A stretch of DNA of 64,000 nucleotides from Eutreptiella sp. 'Long Island Sound 2002' (GCA_964036045.1 OZ038399.1:24484221-24548220), one strand, 5' to 3'; counted from the stretch's first letter, positions 30,755 to 41,703 are shown. Notes: generated from the sequence alone by a model not told the origin. Numbers and translations: made by a program.

Positions 30755-30806
30755 CAGCGGCCTCCCCCCTAAAGGGGGGGGGGGGACTTTAGGGGGGAGG
30801 CCGCTG
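30755..30806. repeat. Perfect 20-bp hairpin with a G-run loop
   Basis: The arm cagcggcctcccccctaaag (30755-30774) is followed by gggggggggggg-like loop sequence and its exact inverse at 30787-30806. It could be a snap-back miniature element or a structured DNA site. The flanks show no duplication. Confidence 0.85.
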
Positions 30807-31549
30807 AAGGAGGCTCGTAACAGGCACCTGCTGCTGTGGGACGCAACGGTTGTTGTGCCAGAGACCCAACCTCACAAAGGCTACAGCAGAAGCAACAACA
30901 GAGATCAATAAAAGATCATCACTGCCACTGTCAGAGGCGCCTTTCACTGTGACAGACAACATGTACCCGGGAATCCTGAGAACAGGGGTGGATGTTTCTA
31001 TACATCGGGGCCTGTGCTGAGTAGCAGTAAGGCGCGCGGGCTGACTGCTCAGTCTTTACACCAGTGCTGCATGGCACAGTGCAGTCGCACGATAAATCGT
31101 GTGCCCTGTGGGGAGAACGTGGGCCTGTACCTGCAGATTACTGTGGTGCATGCTAGTGCAGCCGGTACTGCCACGCCGAAGCAACCCAAGATCAATCTGT
31201 TACCCCCCCCCCCCCCCTTGTATAAGCTACGCCAAAGTCCCAAATTAATACGGTCCCTACGCCTAGTGTAGCTTGGACACGGGCGTAGCTTGCGCGCAAC
31301 ACATGCAACTACCGACACACACGTAAGTGAGCGCATAGTATGAGTGCACCTCAACCTCCACCCATGTTCCCAAAGGCATGCAAACGCAAGAAAGTGTTTG
31401 AAACATGGAAATTCAGGTTGACACCCACATGAGAAGCCTACAGATGTTCGGCTTATAAACCCTTCTTGCGATCATACACCATGCGGAACAACTGCACATG
31501 CTCACCACTTGAAGATGCCTTTGAAGATGCCTTTGCAAGAGGTTTAGGG

Positions 31550-31760
31550 GCTGGTCTGTGAGGCAACTTCAAGTTCTTGGGAATGAAATTGCCTTGTGGT
31601 CTCTTGTAAAATACAACTTCCCATCAAAGACATGGGCCATTCCCCACACACCTCGGGCAGCCTTAGCCCGAACAAATTCACTGGGAGCATCATCGGAGTC
31701 ACTAGAATCATCACGTGAAGAAGAGGACTCAGAAATGGGGTGGGTTCAAGTGGGCAAACA
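31550..31760 (-). pseudogene. Fragment of unknown element protein (GVWG/DGKLYF module)
   Basis: The minus strand reads an acidic Ser-rich stretch, then RAKAARGVWGMAHVFDGKLY and FTRD. The same module appears on the minus strand at 43755-44177 (WAKSAHGVWGLGHVFDGKLY) and in a decayed form at 44539-45057. Three diverged copies under evident protein-level similarity indicate a real family, which I do not recognise. It lies inside a family A element. Confidence 0.45.
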
Positions 31761-31914
31761 CTCACAACAAACGTGTCCATGACTCTATGTGACTGGCAAA
31801 CTCGTCAAACCCATGTCTTATGTGGCTGCACTACATTTGGCACCGAATTAAAATTAGGTACCAAATTAATACGGTCCCTACGCCTACTGTAGCTTGGATA
31901 AGGGCGTAGCTTAT

Positions 31915-32048
31915 CCATGAGCGGTGGAAAGTCCAGCGACAGGTCCCCACCGACAGACCCACGCTCTCACAATGTGCAGAGTCATCAATACGGCGGCGAA
32001 GCGGCCACCACGCATCGTTCACAGATACGGCGCCGGAGGCGCCGCAAC
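31915..32048. mobile_element. 134-bp insertion with 14-bp target duplication
   Basis: The 14-mer agggcgtagcttat is present exactly at 31901-31914 and 32049-32062, on both sides of 134 bp that interrupt the conserved right end of the family A element. A long duplication of this kind points to LINE-mediated retroposition, for example of a small RNA or SINE. The insert is GC-rich, can fold (ggcgccggaggcgcc) and has no obvious A-tail. Confidence 0.55.
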
Positions 32049-32159
32049 AGGGCGTAGCTTATACAAGGGGGGGGGGGGGTACATATATAGTCGAGAAACC
32101 TAGATGTCACAGTTGTAGTGGAGATATTGCGTCAGATCTAGTGCAAAAATTTTGTAGAG

Positions 32160-33130
32160 TCAGGCCGTGTGGCTAACCGGCATGTCTCCTGCAGAAGTGT
32201 GGCGCGCATGCACGTGTGCTGTGTGTTTCGCTTGTGTGTATAGTAGGAGGGCGTTGCTGCAGGCAGCCTCGTAGTGTTTGTGGCATCGCAGTATGTAGCT
32301 GCTTAGCCTAGCCCCCCAGTGTGTGAGTAGGTGGCGCTGGTTGAGGACTGGACAAACGTCCTGTCGGCACTGATCAAGGGTGCCCATTAGTGGGGTGCAA
32401 TGTTCAAGTCGGAGGAGTGGCGTGGGGGCGGCGGCAGGAGGGACATGGTATGGTGCCTCAAGGTAGTCCATGAGTGCATGTTAGTGGTGGATCTCTATGT
32501 GGGCACCGAGTAGCCGGAGGGCCGTGGTTTTTGTCTTCATGGAGTATAGTGTGCCCAGAACTGCTTGTACCTTGTCTCCAAGATCTGCGCTGGGTGGTGT
32601 ACGCTGGGAGGGTTTTTGTTTGTGCCATGGTTGTCGGTAGCAAACTTGGTCCTGCAGATTTTTGTGCGCGGGGTTGGGGGTCACTTTGCAACCACGTAAC
32701 TTGTCCAACCACAGGGAGACAGGCGTCTAGGTCTCACGGTGGTGGCATTTGGAGCTCGCCCCACAGGATGGTAAGTCCCGGGAGGACGTGACATTGGGAC
32801 CAGGCCACCCGGTAGTGTAGTTGCCGTTTAGCCTTCGGGGGCAAGGCATCAGTAAAGGATGTGGGAGTGCGCAGCCGTGAGACGTGCTTCATGTCCTCAG
32901 GGGTGACAGGGCTGGATATTGCCTGTCCTGACACCAGACAAGCACCGCAGTATTCACCTGTCCTGCGGAAGATAGGTTGACCGCCAAAGAGACAAATATC
33001 CTGCACTACCAGGAGGGGAAAATGGCAATGTGCAAAATCTGGAACGGCGAAATTTGGTGTAGAGAAAATTTGGCACCAATTTGAAAATACCACTGCAAAA
33101 TTTGGCACAAAAATCCCAGATTGTGGCACA
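32160..33130 (-). pseudogene. Decayed minus-strand coding stretch, unknown
   Basis: Successive minus-strand frames from 33130 to 32160 connect into about 280 residues with frame shifts (for example LGDKVQAVLGTLYSMKTKT and LLTHWGARLSSYILRCHKHY). The composition is protein-like, but I recognise no family. It may be an old transposon protein. Confidence 0.25.
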
Positions 33131-33350
33131 AGAGCAGGCTATGACCGTGAATGGTGGTTGGTATTTCCTATGGGCCTTTAGTTGGTTGCTGTTATTTCTT
33201 GGAGGCTTCTAGATGGTTGCTTGGGTGGTTGCTCTTATTTCCTAATGGCTGTCGGGCACAAAGGAAATGTGCGTACCAAGAGTGCTGAAAAACACACCTA
33301 GAAAAATGGCCTTGGGCCTTCAAATATGACGGTGTAATTTGGCACACTTC
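33000..33350 (+). repeat. 330-bp dispersed repeat (family I), copy 1
   Basis: From about aggggaaaatggcaatgtg to taatttggcacac, this aligns end to end with 56320-56635, for example ctgtcgggcacaa..ggaaatgtgcg.accaagag. Both copies are in plus orientation. Recurrent aaatttggcac motifs are found inside. Confidence 0.7.
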
Positions 33351-34227
33351 TGTTGTGTGAAATTTTACCGTTCCAAATGTCACCTGTTCCTAGTTTTCCC
33401 CTCCCCCATACAAAAAAAAGGCAACTTACAGCTCAGTCAGCACCGAATCTCTGGTACCCCTCCCTCCTGTACGGTGGACCCTGCACTGGGCTCTCATGAC
33501 ACCACGCGACGAGGCGTACCCCAGGTCAGCAAGCTCATGTGCCGTGCAGTGGCAAACTGATCCATGAACCACATCCTTGAATTACTGAAGACCTCCGCAT
33601 CAGGGGGCTTGTGTCTATCCAACGTTTGAATGAGATGACGGAACAAGCAACAGATATGATACAACGCAGTGCAATCTCCACGATGAACACTGCTGCTCAC
33701 CACCATGTGTTGCCGTTGGCGAAGGCCGTCCACACCGTAGGCCAAACGAAAGGGAACGGGGATGGCTCCCAGGTATCATCTGGCGTGCTGCGATGGGCGC
33801 TCGTGGTGTCGCTGAAATACTGCTGTGTGCCGGAGCTGCTTGCTGGCAGCGCACGGAAGAAAGGACATTATAACCTCCGCCTCTGATGCGCGCGCCTACC
33901 AGGGTGCACACGCCTATCCCCCGCCCCCCTTTTCTCCCCCCTTTTTGTTGGCCCGGTTCCCCCCCTGGGGGGTGGGGGGGTCACCACAAATCTGTACCAT
34001 AGTATCACAGTGTAAATCAGCTTCGGCGCCTTTGGCGCCTTGTTAAAAGTTACTTTGGCGCCTCGTATTTCCTATGCTTTCCGGGGCAAGGTGACGGTTC
34101 CCCGCCTGGGGGGGGGGGGATTTCAAGGGAGGGGGGATTTCAGGGGGTGCGTATGAGGCTGAAGGGAACGGAGACGGAGAGAATTGCAAAACTGACTGCT
34201 GCGCACATTCCACAACTTCTATTTCGT
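33351..34227. other. Unassigned region
   Basis: No gene or clear repeat, apart from C/G-rich runs near 33920-33990 and 34107-34135. Confidence 0.4.
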
Positions 34228-34600
34228 AGCCCTCCCCCCTTGTGAAAGCTACGCGAAAATCCCAAATTAATACGGCCCCTACGCCTACTGTAGCTTGGAC
34301 AATGCTGTAGACCCCCAGGTTCAAAAAGAGAAGATTGCATCGCTCGTGCAAGAAAGGGAATATAATGCACAAATATCCCCCAAAATCAGAGCTATTTGGG
34401 TTCAAGTGGGCAAACACTCACAGCAAATGTGTCCATAACCCTATGTAGCTGGCATATTTGTCGCCAAACCCATGTCTTATGTGGCCGCACTACAATTGTA
34501 CCAAATCAAACTAGGCACCAAGTTAATATGGTCCCTACACTCGCTGTAGTTTGGACAAGGGCGTAGCTTTTACAAGGGGGGAAGAGGGGGGGGGGGGAGG
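34228..34600. mobile_element. Family A element, copy 2 (internally deleted)
   Basis: The left end ccccccttgtgaaagctacgc and right end gggcgtagcttttacaaggg enclose about 370 bp. The interior (gggttcaagtgggcaaacac and cccatgtcttatgtggccgc) matches the right half of copy 1, so this is a deletion derivative. Confidence 0.65.
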
Positions 34601-36115
34601 TCCCCTCAGGATAGGGCGCGCGTGGCGGATGGACAGCACCACCATCATACCCCCCCCCTCCCCCTTGCGCAAGCACTTTGAAAGGCAGGAAAACACCGGT
34701 CAGACGGGTCCCCGTGCTTAGACAAGGTAGTGCCCATAAGAGAAAACCTAAAAGAGCGGTCGGAAAAACGACGGTTAGACGGGTCCGCGTGCTTAGACAA
34801 GGCAGTGCTTGCGCAGGGGGGTACTGGTAAACACCGAATCTCAGCAAGAAAATGGGCCGGATGGGCTTTCACTTGGGAGGGGGGGGTCACAGTGGAATAT
34901 CAGTCCCGCTGCTGACCACTGCAGCATCGCTGTGGCCATTGCGTCTACTGAACTGCCGAAGAGGGAGGGGTGTTCCGTGAAGGCCGGTTGGGTACAAAGC
35001 ACGGCCTCACGCCGAATCTTGCTCGACCTGCGAGTCTCGTAGCGGGGGGCAGCAGATCGACTGTTACCAGTGCGCGCTCTGCGGCTGAGACACAGAGGGG
35101 TCATGCACCATCGCTGTTCCGCGGCGGCCGCCACCACCACCGCCACCATGTCGTTGTTGCTGCATACGTCTCTGCCGCTTCGGTGGCGGCATCCTCGACA
35201 GAACGCACCCGGACGACACGCCCATGGACGGCACACGAAGTGCACTGCATCCTGAAGTACAATTTTGGCACATCCTCTGCAGCGCAGAAGACACTGGCAT
35301 TGGCAGTATCTCTTACAGCAGCTGTCGCCACCATGTTCCTCACAATGGGCCACAGAGGGGGAGCGGGGACAACAACTAGAACAGGCACTGCCTGGGAGCC
35401 TGAGGGCCGGATTGGCTCCGCCCCGAAGCGAAAAATTCAGCTTCTGGCGACACATCGCGATTTCTTGCGGAGGTGCGGTGGCCTCGTGCATGAAGTAGTG
35501 TGAGCCCCATCTCGCGTGCGGTACCTGGACACGTCCAGCACGGAGGGGCTGGCATCACCACACAGCAGCAGCACTGGTACTGGCCAAACCATACTGCCAA
35601 CGGCAGTCCCTGGCATGGTGTACGACACCTCAGCAGTGCGTCGCATGCAGGCAGCCCCAAAGAGCGCGGTCTTGGAAGCCAGCAAGAAAAGGCGGGTGCA
35701 GCCCATGGCCCCCGAATCCGCGTTTTTTTTTTGCTTTCGGGGAACACAGTCCGACAGCTGTGAAGGTGAGCTCTCAGCACGGGTATGTTACATTTTGGCG
35801 CAAGGCCAGAGTCACATAGTATCTTTGCCAGGCCCACCCCTCACAAATAGAGGGGGCACTGTCTTCTCCTGACGACACTACAGAGTAAGCTGCCCGGTAC
35901 CAGCCACGCCTTCGATGTGAAGGCAGACAACACACGCGTGCTTAACTGCCATGACCCAACCACCAAAAACCGCCAACAGTCAGCTGTCATCGTCCGCGGA
36001 TGATCTTCTAACGGAAAAAAAAACTGCCATGACTCCTGAGAGCCCTTGTTAGTTCTCGGCATGCGTGACGCCGGCCCTTCCACGTTGGCGTGTACCTCCC
36101 CCTCGCATTGCAGAC
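34601..36115. other. Unassigned region with Cys-rich minus frame
   Basis: The minus-strand frame 35491-34841 is Cys-rich (GGDSCCKRYCQCQCLLRCRG) and may be a third, badly decayed copy of the Cys-rich protein at 25.7 and 27.9 kb. Nothing else is recognised. Confidence 0.3.
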
Positions 36116-36491
36116 CATACTTGACCCTAGTCTCCGGCATGCCGATGGCCGCTAGATGTGAAGGCAACCTCTTGCCGGAGGCTGCCGGATGTGGCCCATT
36201 CCTGTGCCAGAGGCTGCCGGATGTGAGTGTTGTTGTGCGGTTGGGTTTTAATCGATTGTGTGGCGCGCTCACAACTCCACACCAATCTTCGTCAGCGGCG
36301 ACAGTCTCCAGGCGTGCCCCGCTGCCCTCCCAGAACTTCTAGTTGTGCTTCTGGGAGAGTGGTGTTTGCCCTGCCGGAGGGTGCCGGATGTGGACCAAAC
36401 TTCTGCAGGAGGCTGGCGGATGTAACTCGTGTTTCTGCCGGAGGCTGCCGGAGGTGGCCAAAATTGTTGCCGGAGACTAGGGTCAAGTATG
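36116..36491. mobile_element. Inverted-repeat transposon with 8-bp duplication
   Basis: The element is 376 bp, starts catacttgaccctagtctcc and ends with the exact inverse, giving 24-bp perfect terminal inverted repeats. A perfect 8-bp duplication, ttgcagac, lies at 36108-36115 and 36492-36499. The interior contains about five copies of a gccggaggctgccggatgtg motif, like subterminal transposase-binding repeats. No coding capacity. The 8-bp duplication suits hAT or P-type elements. Confidence 0.88.
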
Positions 36492-36946
36492 TTGCAGACC
36501 TTTTTGTCGCCCAATGCCGAACTTGCGTCCCGCAGGGGGACCGATGGGTCAGTTCGGGCGGAAAATTGTTGCCGCAGAGGAACATCGTGCGGCCTCACCC
36601 ATACCCACGAGGTCACGCGGCCCTCGGCCGTACAGCCATCCAAGGCGTATCCCACACACAAACGCTGCCCGCCCTTCATTCGCACCAACCGCCTGTACAC
36701 TGCCAACTGTCGTGAGGAGGGGGTTGGGGCTTCTGATGTATTGCCCACATTCCCGAAGGTTGTGGTCTGCTGTGGAACCCATTGTCTATTGGGGGGGGGG
36801 GGGGGGGCAGGGGTCAGCAAAGCGAATGGCAATGTCATGCACCCGAAGCGCTGGCGCATGCCCCTTTCGAACGAGCGAACGCGGGGTCTCTGATGCTCCG
36901 CAGCCGGTGCTTTCGCAAAGAGGGCTCGCGCGGCGCCCCCGCAGGC

Positions 36947-39900
36947 CTACGGCTGTTGAGACTGCTGCAGGTGCAGCATCTTTTCCACGTTCTTCTGCCG
37001 GTCTCTCGTCGGCTGCCGCCACCCGATCTGCAAATACCGACACGAAGCGTGAGTGCGAGCCACAGAGCAGGGGTGCATTGGAAGGGGGCGGGGCACCCCC
37101 CCCCCCCCCCTCCAGAGTGCCACTGACGGCGAGTGCCAGCCTCCGTGGCATTTGTAACCGACAGTAACTGCCCCTTTGGCAACCTCCTCCAACCGCCTAT
37201 CGAACCGCCTCTGAGGCCCCTTCCCTTCCAACGCATCCCTGCCACAGAGGCCCACAAGGCCCCGAAGGCCCCCCAAAAATAGGGCTGTGCACAGCAGCGG
37301 GGCATACGACAGGGCATACGACTGCCCAGTCACCGCCCACTGCCCTGAAATCAGTGGTCTGAACTGAAACCAGTTGCCAGCAACCGGCAGGCGCCAACCA
37401 GGGGTCTCAAGTCTTCTGCACTGCACACGACGGAAATCCCCCTGCAGACCGCCACCGTCACACACCAGTGCCGCACACAGGGCACGCGATGGTGACAGAT
37501 CTGACCAGACATGTCACTAGCGTCCGGCAGGGGCACCGAGTTTCATTAGGATTCAGTCCTATACCATGTGCCACTCCGTGATATCCGATGCTTTGCAACT
37601 GGGACACAGTAGGAACCAGCTGCACCAAGTGCACGACTCAGTAGGACGCAGCTCCATCGGATCATGTCGGATCTGCCGGACACCAGTGGCAAGTCTGGGT
37701 CTGACCTTCGTCCAACCTCCACAATCTGTCGGGTATGCAGTCGGCGCAAACGGGGGGGGGGGGGGTACCGCTGCGTCCAACCCCCCGTGGAAAGCAGAGG
37801 CATGCGCTCATTCCTGTACCACCACAACAAAAAGGGAAGCACCTCGTGTGGGACGGCTCACCACATCCTTTTTGGGGGCTTCTCCGTCGGGTACCAGCCG
37901 CTCCTGATGCTCGAGCGGAGTGTAAGCGCGTGCATGACAACCGGCTCAAGCCTATCGTTTTGCATTCTAGACGACAAAAGACGCAGCCAGAAACACAACA
38001 GACAGACGGGGTCGCCATGCTGAGGCAAGAAGGGGGGGGGGATGACAGGAAACACGCCCACCGTGTGCAGTGGAGCGAGCAAACAATTTGGAATCAAACT
38101 TTGTGTTATGGCACTCTGGTGTGTTTGCACTTCCACTTCCTGGCCCCCTATCCGGGATTGGAAATTCAGAAAACATCGCACAATGGCATAGGTTGCTGTT
38201 TCTCAAGGCGCCCTGGAAATTTGCCCGGTACTGGATTTGTAGGCCAGCAACCTCCCTTGGCCCCAAAGACCAAATGCGATTCGGCACGGATGACCACAGC
38301 ACATGCGACTGTTTATTGTCCAGCCCACCGCTTCTGTTTCCGGAGTCGCAAGCCGTTAAATTGAAGGAGTTGTGCCATGACTGCGGTTTCAAGGGGCATG
38401 ACGTGAAAGGCTGTATGAGACGTGCCCCTGCCGCAAAGGATGCCGAATCGCAAGATGGAGTGAAATCCATGAAAAAGGGGGGGGGGGGGGCGGTTCCGCT
38501 GCGACCACCACCCTCAAACCGGGCACTGCAGTGCGGGGCGCTGGGTCGGAAGAATGGGGCGAGGGGCGGGTGCAGTCGGGTTGGTGGAGGTCAGAGGTAC
38601 ATGGCAAATGGAGAAAGGAGGACCCCACAGTACGTGCAGTAGAAGTAGGAATGGCCTCGCTTCCCGCGCAGCCGGGTCCAGAAAGAGGTGTGCGAGCACC
38701 GCCCGGCTTCGGAGACCGGAAACTTGCCGTCGGCGAGGCCTTGTTGTTGTGTGGCAGCAGTCGAGTCCGTGTCACGGGCAACGTCGCTGTGGGAGTGGGC
38801 GGCAACTTGCTGCCTCTGGCAAAAAGACAAATATGATGGGAATGTACACCGGGAGGGACCAGCCGCCTTGGGACAAATTCTATTGCCTTCGGCAGGGGAA
38901 GGGGGCATGCGGACGGCAAACACAACGGCCACAATTGCCCCCAAACCCAACAGAACGGTGACCGAACGCCCATGGCCCGTGGGCCCAGCGATTGTTACCC
39001 CCCCCCCCCCCTTGGAGAAGCTACGCCAATGTACACAATTATTACGGTCCCTACGCCTACTGTAGCTTGGACAAGGGTGGGGCTTACGCGCAACACATAC
39101 AACTGCCGACAGACACGTGCACACGTGCAGAGGCCACATGCGCTGAAATTGGCAATTCAGGACCTGTGGGATGCATCAGACTGAAAAAAAAATTCCTGGT
39201 GCACCAGCAGGGGGCCACATGTGCTGAAAGGGGCAAATGTGACGACAAACCCATGTCTTATGTGGCCGCACTACATTTCGTACGCAAATAAAATTACGTA
39301 CACAATTATTACAGTCCCTACGCCTACTGTAGCTTGGACCAGGGCGTAGCTTATACACGGGGGGGGGGGGGGCGTGGATCCCCATGGGTGCTCGGGTATA
39401 CCTGTGTAGTCACCAAAAGACCACAAAAACCCATTACAGAGGCGACAGAAGGGTTTCGGAAAAAGTCAAATTTTCGAAAATTTGCAGGTGCCAACAAGTC
39501 AGCAATTCCAGGGCTTTCGGGGGGCCCATGGCCCGTGGGTCTAGCGGCCACTACATGGGTCCCCATGGGTGCTTGAGTACCTACATTGTCACCAAATGAT
39601 CACCCAAACCCACCCCAAAGGCAACAGAAAGGTTTTGGAAAAAGTCAAGTTTTGGAAAACTTTCAGGTGCCACCAAACAGCCTACAAAACAGCAAATTAG
39701 GAGCTTTCGGGGGCGGTGGGGCTGGAGTCCGGACAACGCGACCCACAAAGCAATCCACTGCGCAGGTCAGTGCACCCCCAAAATGGACCTTTAGGATGCC
39801 CCGGGGAGCTTCGGCCTTGGCAGGAGGGGTCTCTGTGGACAGCGTCTCGGCCCGAGTGATCAGCGACTTCAGGAGGCAGATGTGCACGGGATTGGCCAGG

Positions 39901-40571
39901 TCGAGCGGAATTCGCGTCTCCTTGTCGCCGGCACCTTCAGCGATGCCCAGCAACAGCCTGATGCCGCCGTGGTCGGGGGCGGGCTGTGCCGCGGAGCTCT
40001 CGGGCTTGGGAGCGGCAGCAGGCGTGATCAACCCCGACTGACTGCACAGGGCCGGTGCGCGCGACGTCTGGGACAACCGCGGGCCTGTCAGGCAACTGTC
40101 GGAGGCCGACAGGGGGAGCTGCCGGGGTCTGGCGAGGTCCTGGAGCGACGCGCCCGACAACGTGCGGGCCTTTGGGGCCTCGCTTCTCCGGGGATCCGCG
40201 CTCGCGGCCAACGTCCCGATGGAACTGGCGAAGGAGTAGCTCGAGAGAGAAGTGCGTTGTTCGGGGGACCCGACCGAGGCCCGGCCGCCGAAGCAGTCCG
40301 ATCCGGGGACCTCCACGGGGCTGCTAATCAGCTCCGCTTCCGACGTGACGGCCCGCGGCGGCTCCACTTGGGGCTGCTGGTGATTGGCCGCCACACTCGA
40401 GGGCAGGTGGTCGACGGCTTCGGTGCTGCAGAGGGTGCCCAATTGCATGCTGAGCTGCGCCCAGATCGCCTGGTCCGGTGTGATTTCGGTTCCGCGGCTG
40501 CCGCTCCAGCAGCTTTCACTCTGCTGCTTGGCGGCGTCGTGCGCTGCCGCTTGGAAGCCAGGTTGTTGTGC
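36947..40571 (-). CDS. Tentative two-exon gene, Ser/Pro-rich protein
   Basis: Exon 40571-39789 (261 codons) lies between a plausible acceptor (ttatgcag) and donor (gtccat), both in phase 0. The product is rich in Ser, Ala, Pro and Gln with no recognisable domain; GGIRLLLGIAEGAGDKETRI and LANPVHICLLKSLITRAETL are its least biased parts. The codon pattern is strongly GC-rich, unlike surrounding repeats, and the frame is clean for 783 bp. A possible last exon, 37027-36947, starts after gtatttgcag in the same phase and encodes 26 residues ending QQSQQP before a TAG. The intron would contain a miniature element and a family A copy. Upstream exons are not identified and the start is unknown. The exon pairing is inference; the first exon alone is more secure. 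Confidence 0.38.
37068..37241 (-). mobile_element. hAT miniature element, family 1, copy B
   Basis: The element is 174 bp, starts caggggtgcattggaagg and ends with the inverse of cagggatgcgttggaagg. A perfect 8-bp duplication, ccacagag, lies at 37060-37067 and 37242-37249. The core gtaaccgacagtaac and cctccaaccgcc matches the copies at 28.5, 61.7 and 63.8 kb. It includes a C-run of 14. Confidence 0.9.
37664..38640 (+). pseudogene. Decayed coding stretch with CCHC knuckle
   Basis: Plus-strand frames are broken by G-runs. One carries ELCHDCGFKGHDVKGCMRRA, an exact C-x2-C-x4-H-x4-C zinc knuckle (near 38370-38420), preceded by QWHRLLFLKAPWKFARYWIC. Another upstream has TICRVCSRRKR before a G-run. 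It may derive from one transposon with Cys-based nucleic-acid binding. The family is not recognised. Confidence 0.35.
38994..39375. mobile_element. Family A element, copy 3 (internally deleted)
   Basis: The left end is a C-run plus ttggagaagctacgcc; the right end is ggcgtagcttatacac plus a G-run. Both subterminal blocks (ttattacggtccctacgcct) are retained. The middle includes part of family D. Confidence 0.7.
39376..39788. other. Unassigned flank containing a diverged tandem duplication
   Basis: Two related blocks (aaaagtcaaattttcgaaaa and aaaagtcaagttttggaaaa, about 160 bp apart) are followed by similar sequence including gtgccaacaa/gtgccaccaaac. This is an old tandem duplication of about 160-170 bp, with no gene recognised. 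Confidence 0.5.
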
Positions 40572-40705
40572 CTGCATAATGCTGGTGGGGGCGTGAAAGA
40601 AAAAGGGTGTATCTGAAGGCAAGGCCAGTCCAGTGACATCCGTCTGTTCGAATGTCTGTCACGTCGCTCCAGAGGGGGCCCCAAACAAAAACAGAGACAG
40701 CGAAA

Positions 40706-41019
40706 GGGGGCGTTTTCGCACAGCGCGCGCACAGCGCGGGCACAGCGCCAATTATTACGGTGATTATCCAGGTAACAACCCTGAAACCACCCACCTGCGG
40801 AATCATGCACAATCAATTCAAAACTCAAAAATTCAAACATCTGATGCTTGCCATGGGTCCCAGGGACCTAAATTCTGCCCCCTATAGCCCCGTCCACTGC
40901 AGCAGCCATTCAATGACATGCTTCCAATCTTCTGAACTTACCGAACTCCCGGTGGTGGAGAACGGCCAACTTTTTGCACAGCGCGCGCACAGCGCGTGCA
41001 CAGCGCACGGTACGCCCCC
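40706..41019. mobile_element. Family C element with short GGGGGCG ends
   Basis: It begins gggggcgttttcgcacagcg and ends gcgcacggtacgccccc. The outer 7 bp are inverse, and each end carries repeated gcacagcgcgs units in the same orientation. A diverged copy of nearly equal length lies at 61115-61430. Only aaa is shared by the flanks, so the duplication is uncertain. Confidence 0.55.
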
Positions 41020-41523
41020 AAAGGCAAGTGACGATAAAATACAATGAATGGCCTACACAGATCACCAGTTGGTAACCGCTGTTGGTTTAGGGCGAACTGG
41101 CGTCAGTTGATAATCATCCACCTTTAGTTGACTACCATTCGCGAATCAGTTCAGCACCAACTGCTGTGGATTGACCACAATCCAGCCACCGAAAATCTGA
41201 AGCGATCCTTGATGACCGTAACAGAAATATAGCATTGCGAAGGACGGCCAAGCCTCCCCTGCCCTCATGCATTGCTTTCCCTCATACCCCATGACTGAAA
41301 TGAAACAGAAACAAAATGAACGCCTCCCAACGCCCTGCGGAAGGGGTGCAACGTCTTTTGGGACTGGCATGGCACAGCTGAGTGATGCAATCGACCACAA
41401 GACCCCAGCACAGAGGACGTTCTCATGACTAAAAGGCTGTGGCTGGACAGGACAACAGGGAACAATCAGGCACAGGGGTTGCGGCACTGTGAGTGGCACT
41501 GTGAGCACCCTGCGTGACTCTGA
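41020..41523. other. Unassigned spacer between two 180-bp repeats
   Basis: No gene. The piece near 41060-41200 has weak similarity to 58550-58640 (paired ggttgaccacaatcc-like motifs). Confidence 0.35.
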
Positions 41524-41703
41524 GGGGGCGTTTTCGCACAGCGCGCGCACAGCGCGGGCACAGCGCCAATTATTACGGTGATTATCCAGGTAACAACCCT
41601 GAAACCACCCACCTACGGAATCATGCACAATCAATTCAAAACTCAAAAATTCAAACATCTGATGCTTGCCATGAGTCCCAGGGACCTAAATTCTGCCCCC
41701 TAT
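41524..41703 (+). repeat. 180-bp direct repeat of 40706-40885
   Basis: This segment has the same length as the left 180 bp of the family C element and differs at only two positions by eye. This is a recent local duplication; the right end of the element is not intact here. Confidence 0.85.

Larger units (their letters stand above)
31203..32083. mobile_element. G-run-ended inverted-repeat element (family A), copy 1
   Basis: The left end is a C-run followed by ttgtataagctacgcc at about 31218; the right end is ggcgtagcttatacaa at about 32051 followed by a G-run. These are exact inverses including the homopolymers. A subterminal block (ttaatacggtccctacgcct then tgtagcttgga) occurs near both ends in the same orientation. 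The interior holds a minus-strand protein remnant (31550-31760), and the right end is split by a 134-bp insertion. Copies at 34228-34600 and 38994-39375 keep both ends but lack most of the middle; 45549-45600 is a left end only. The superfamily is unknown and target duplications are hidden by the homopolymers. Confidence 0.7.

Noticed and set aside
34841-35503. Protein-coding gene on either strand near 35 kb
   Set aside because: Several frames are open on both strands because of GC bias; no domain and no splice logic.
36786-37151. Alternative minus-strand exon reading RVAAADERPAEERGKDAAP
   Set aside because: It shares the acceptor with the proposed last exon but is out of phase with the preceding exon and runs into a G-run.
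40706-41703. LTR retrotransposon with 180-bp LTRs
   Set aside because: No primer site after the left repeat, no polypurine tract before the right one and no target duplication; noted only as direct repeats.
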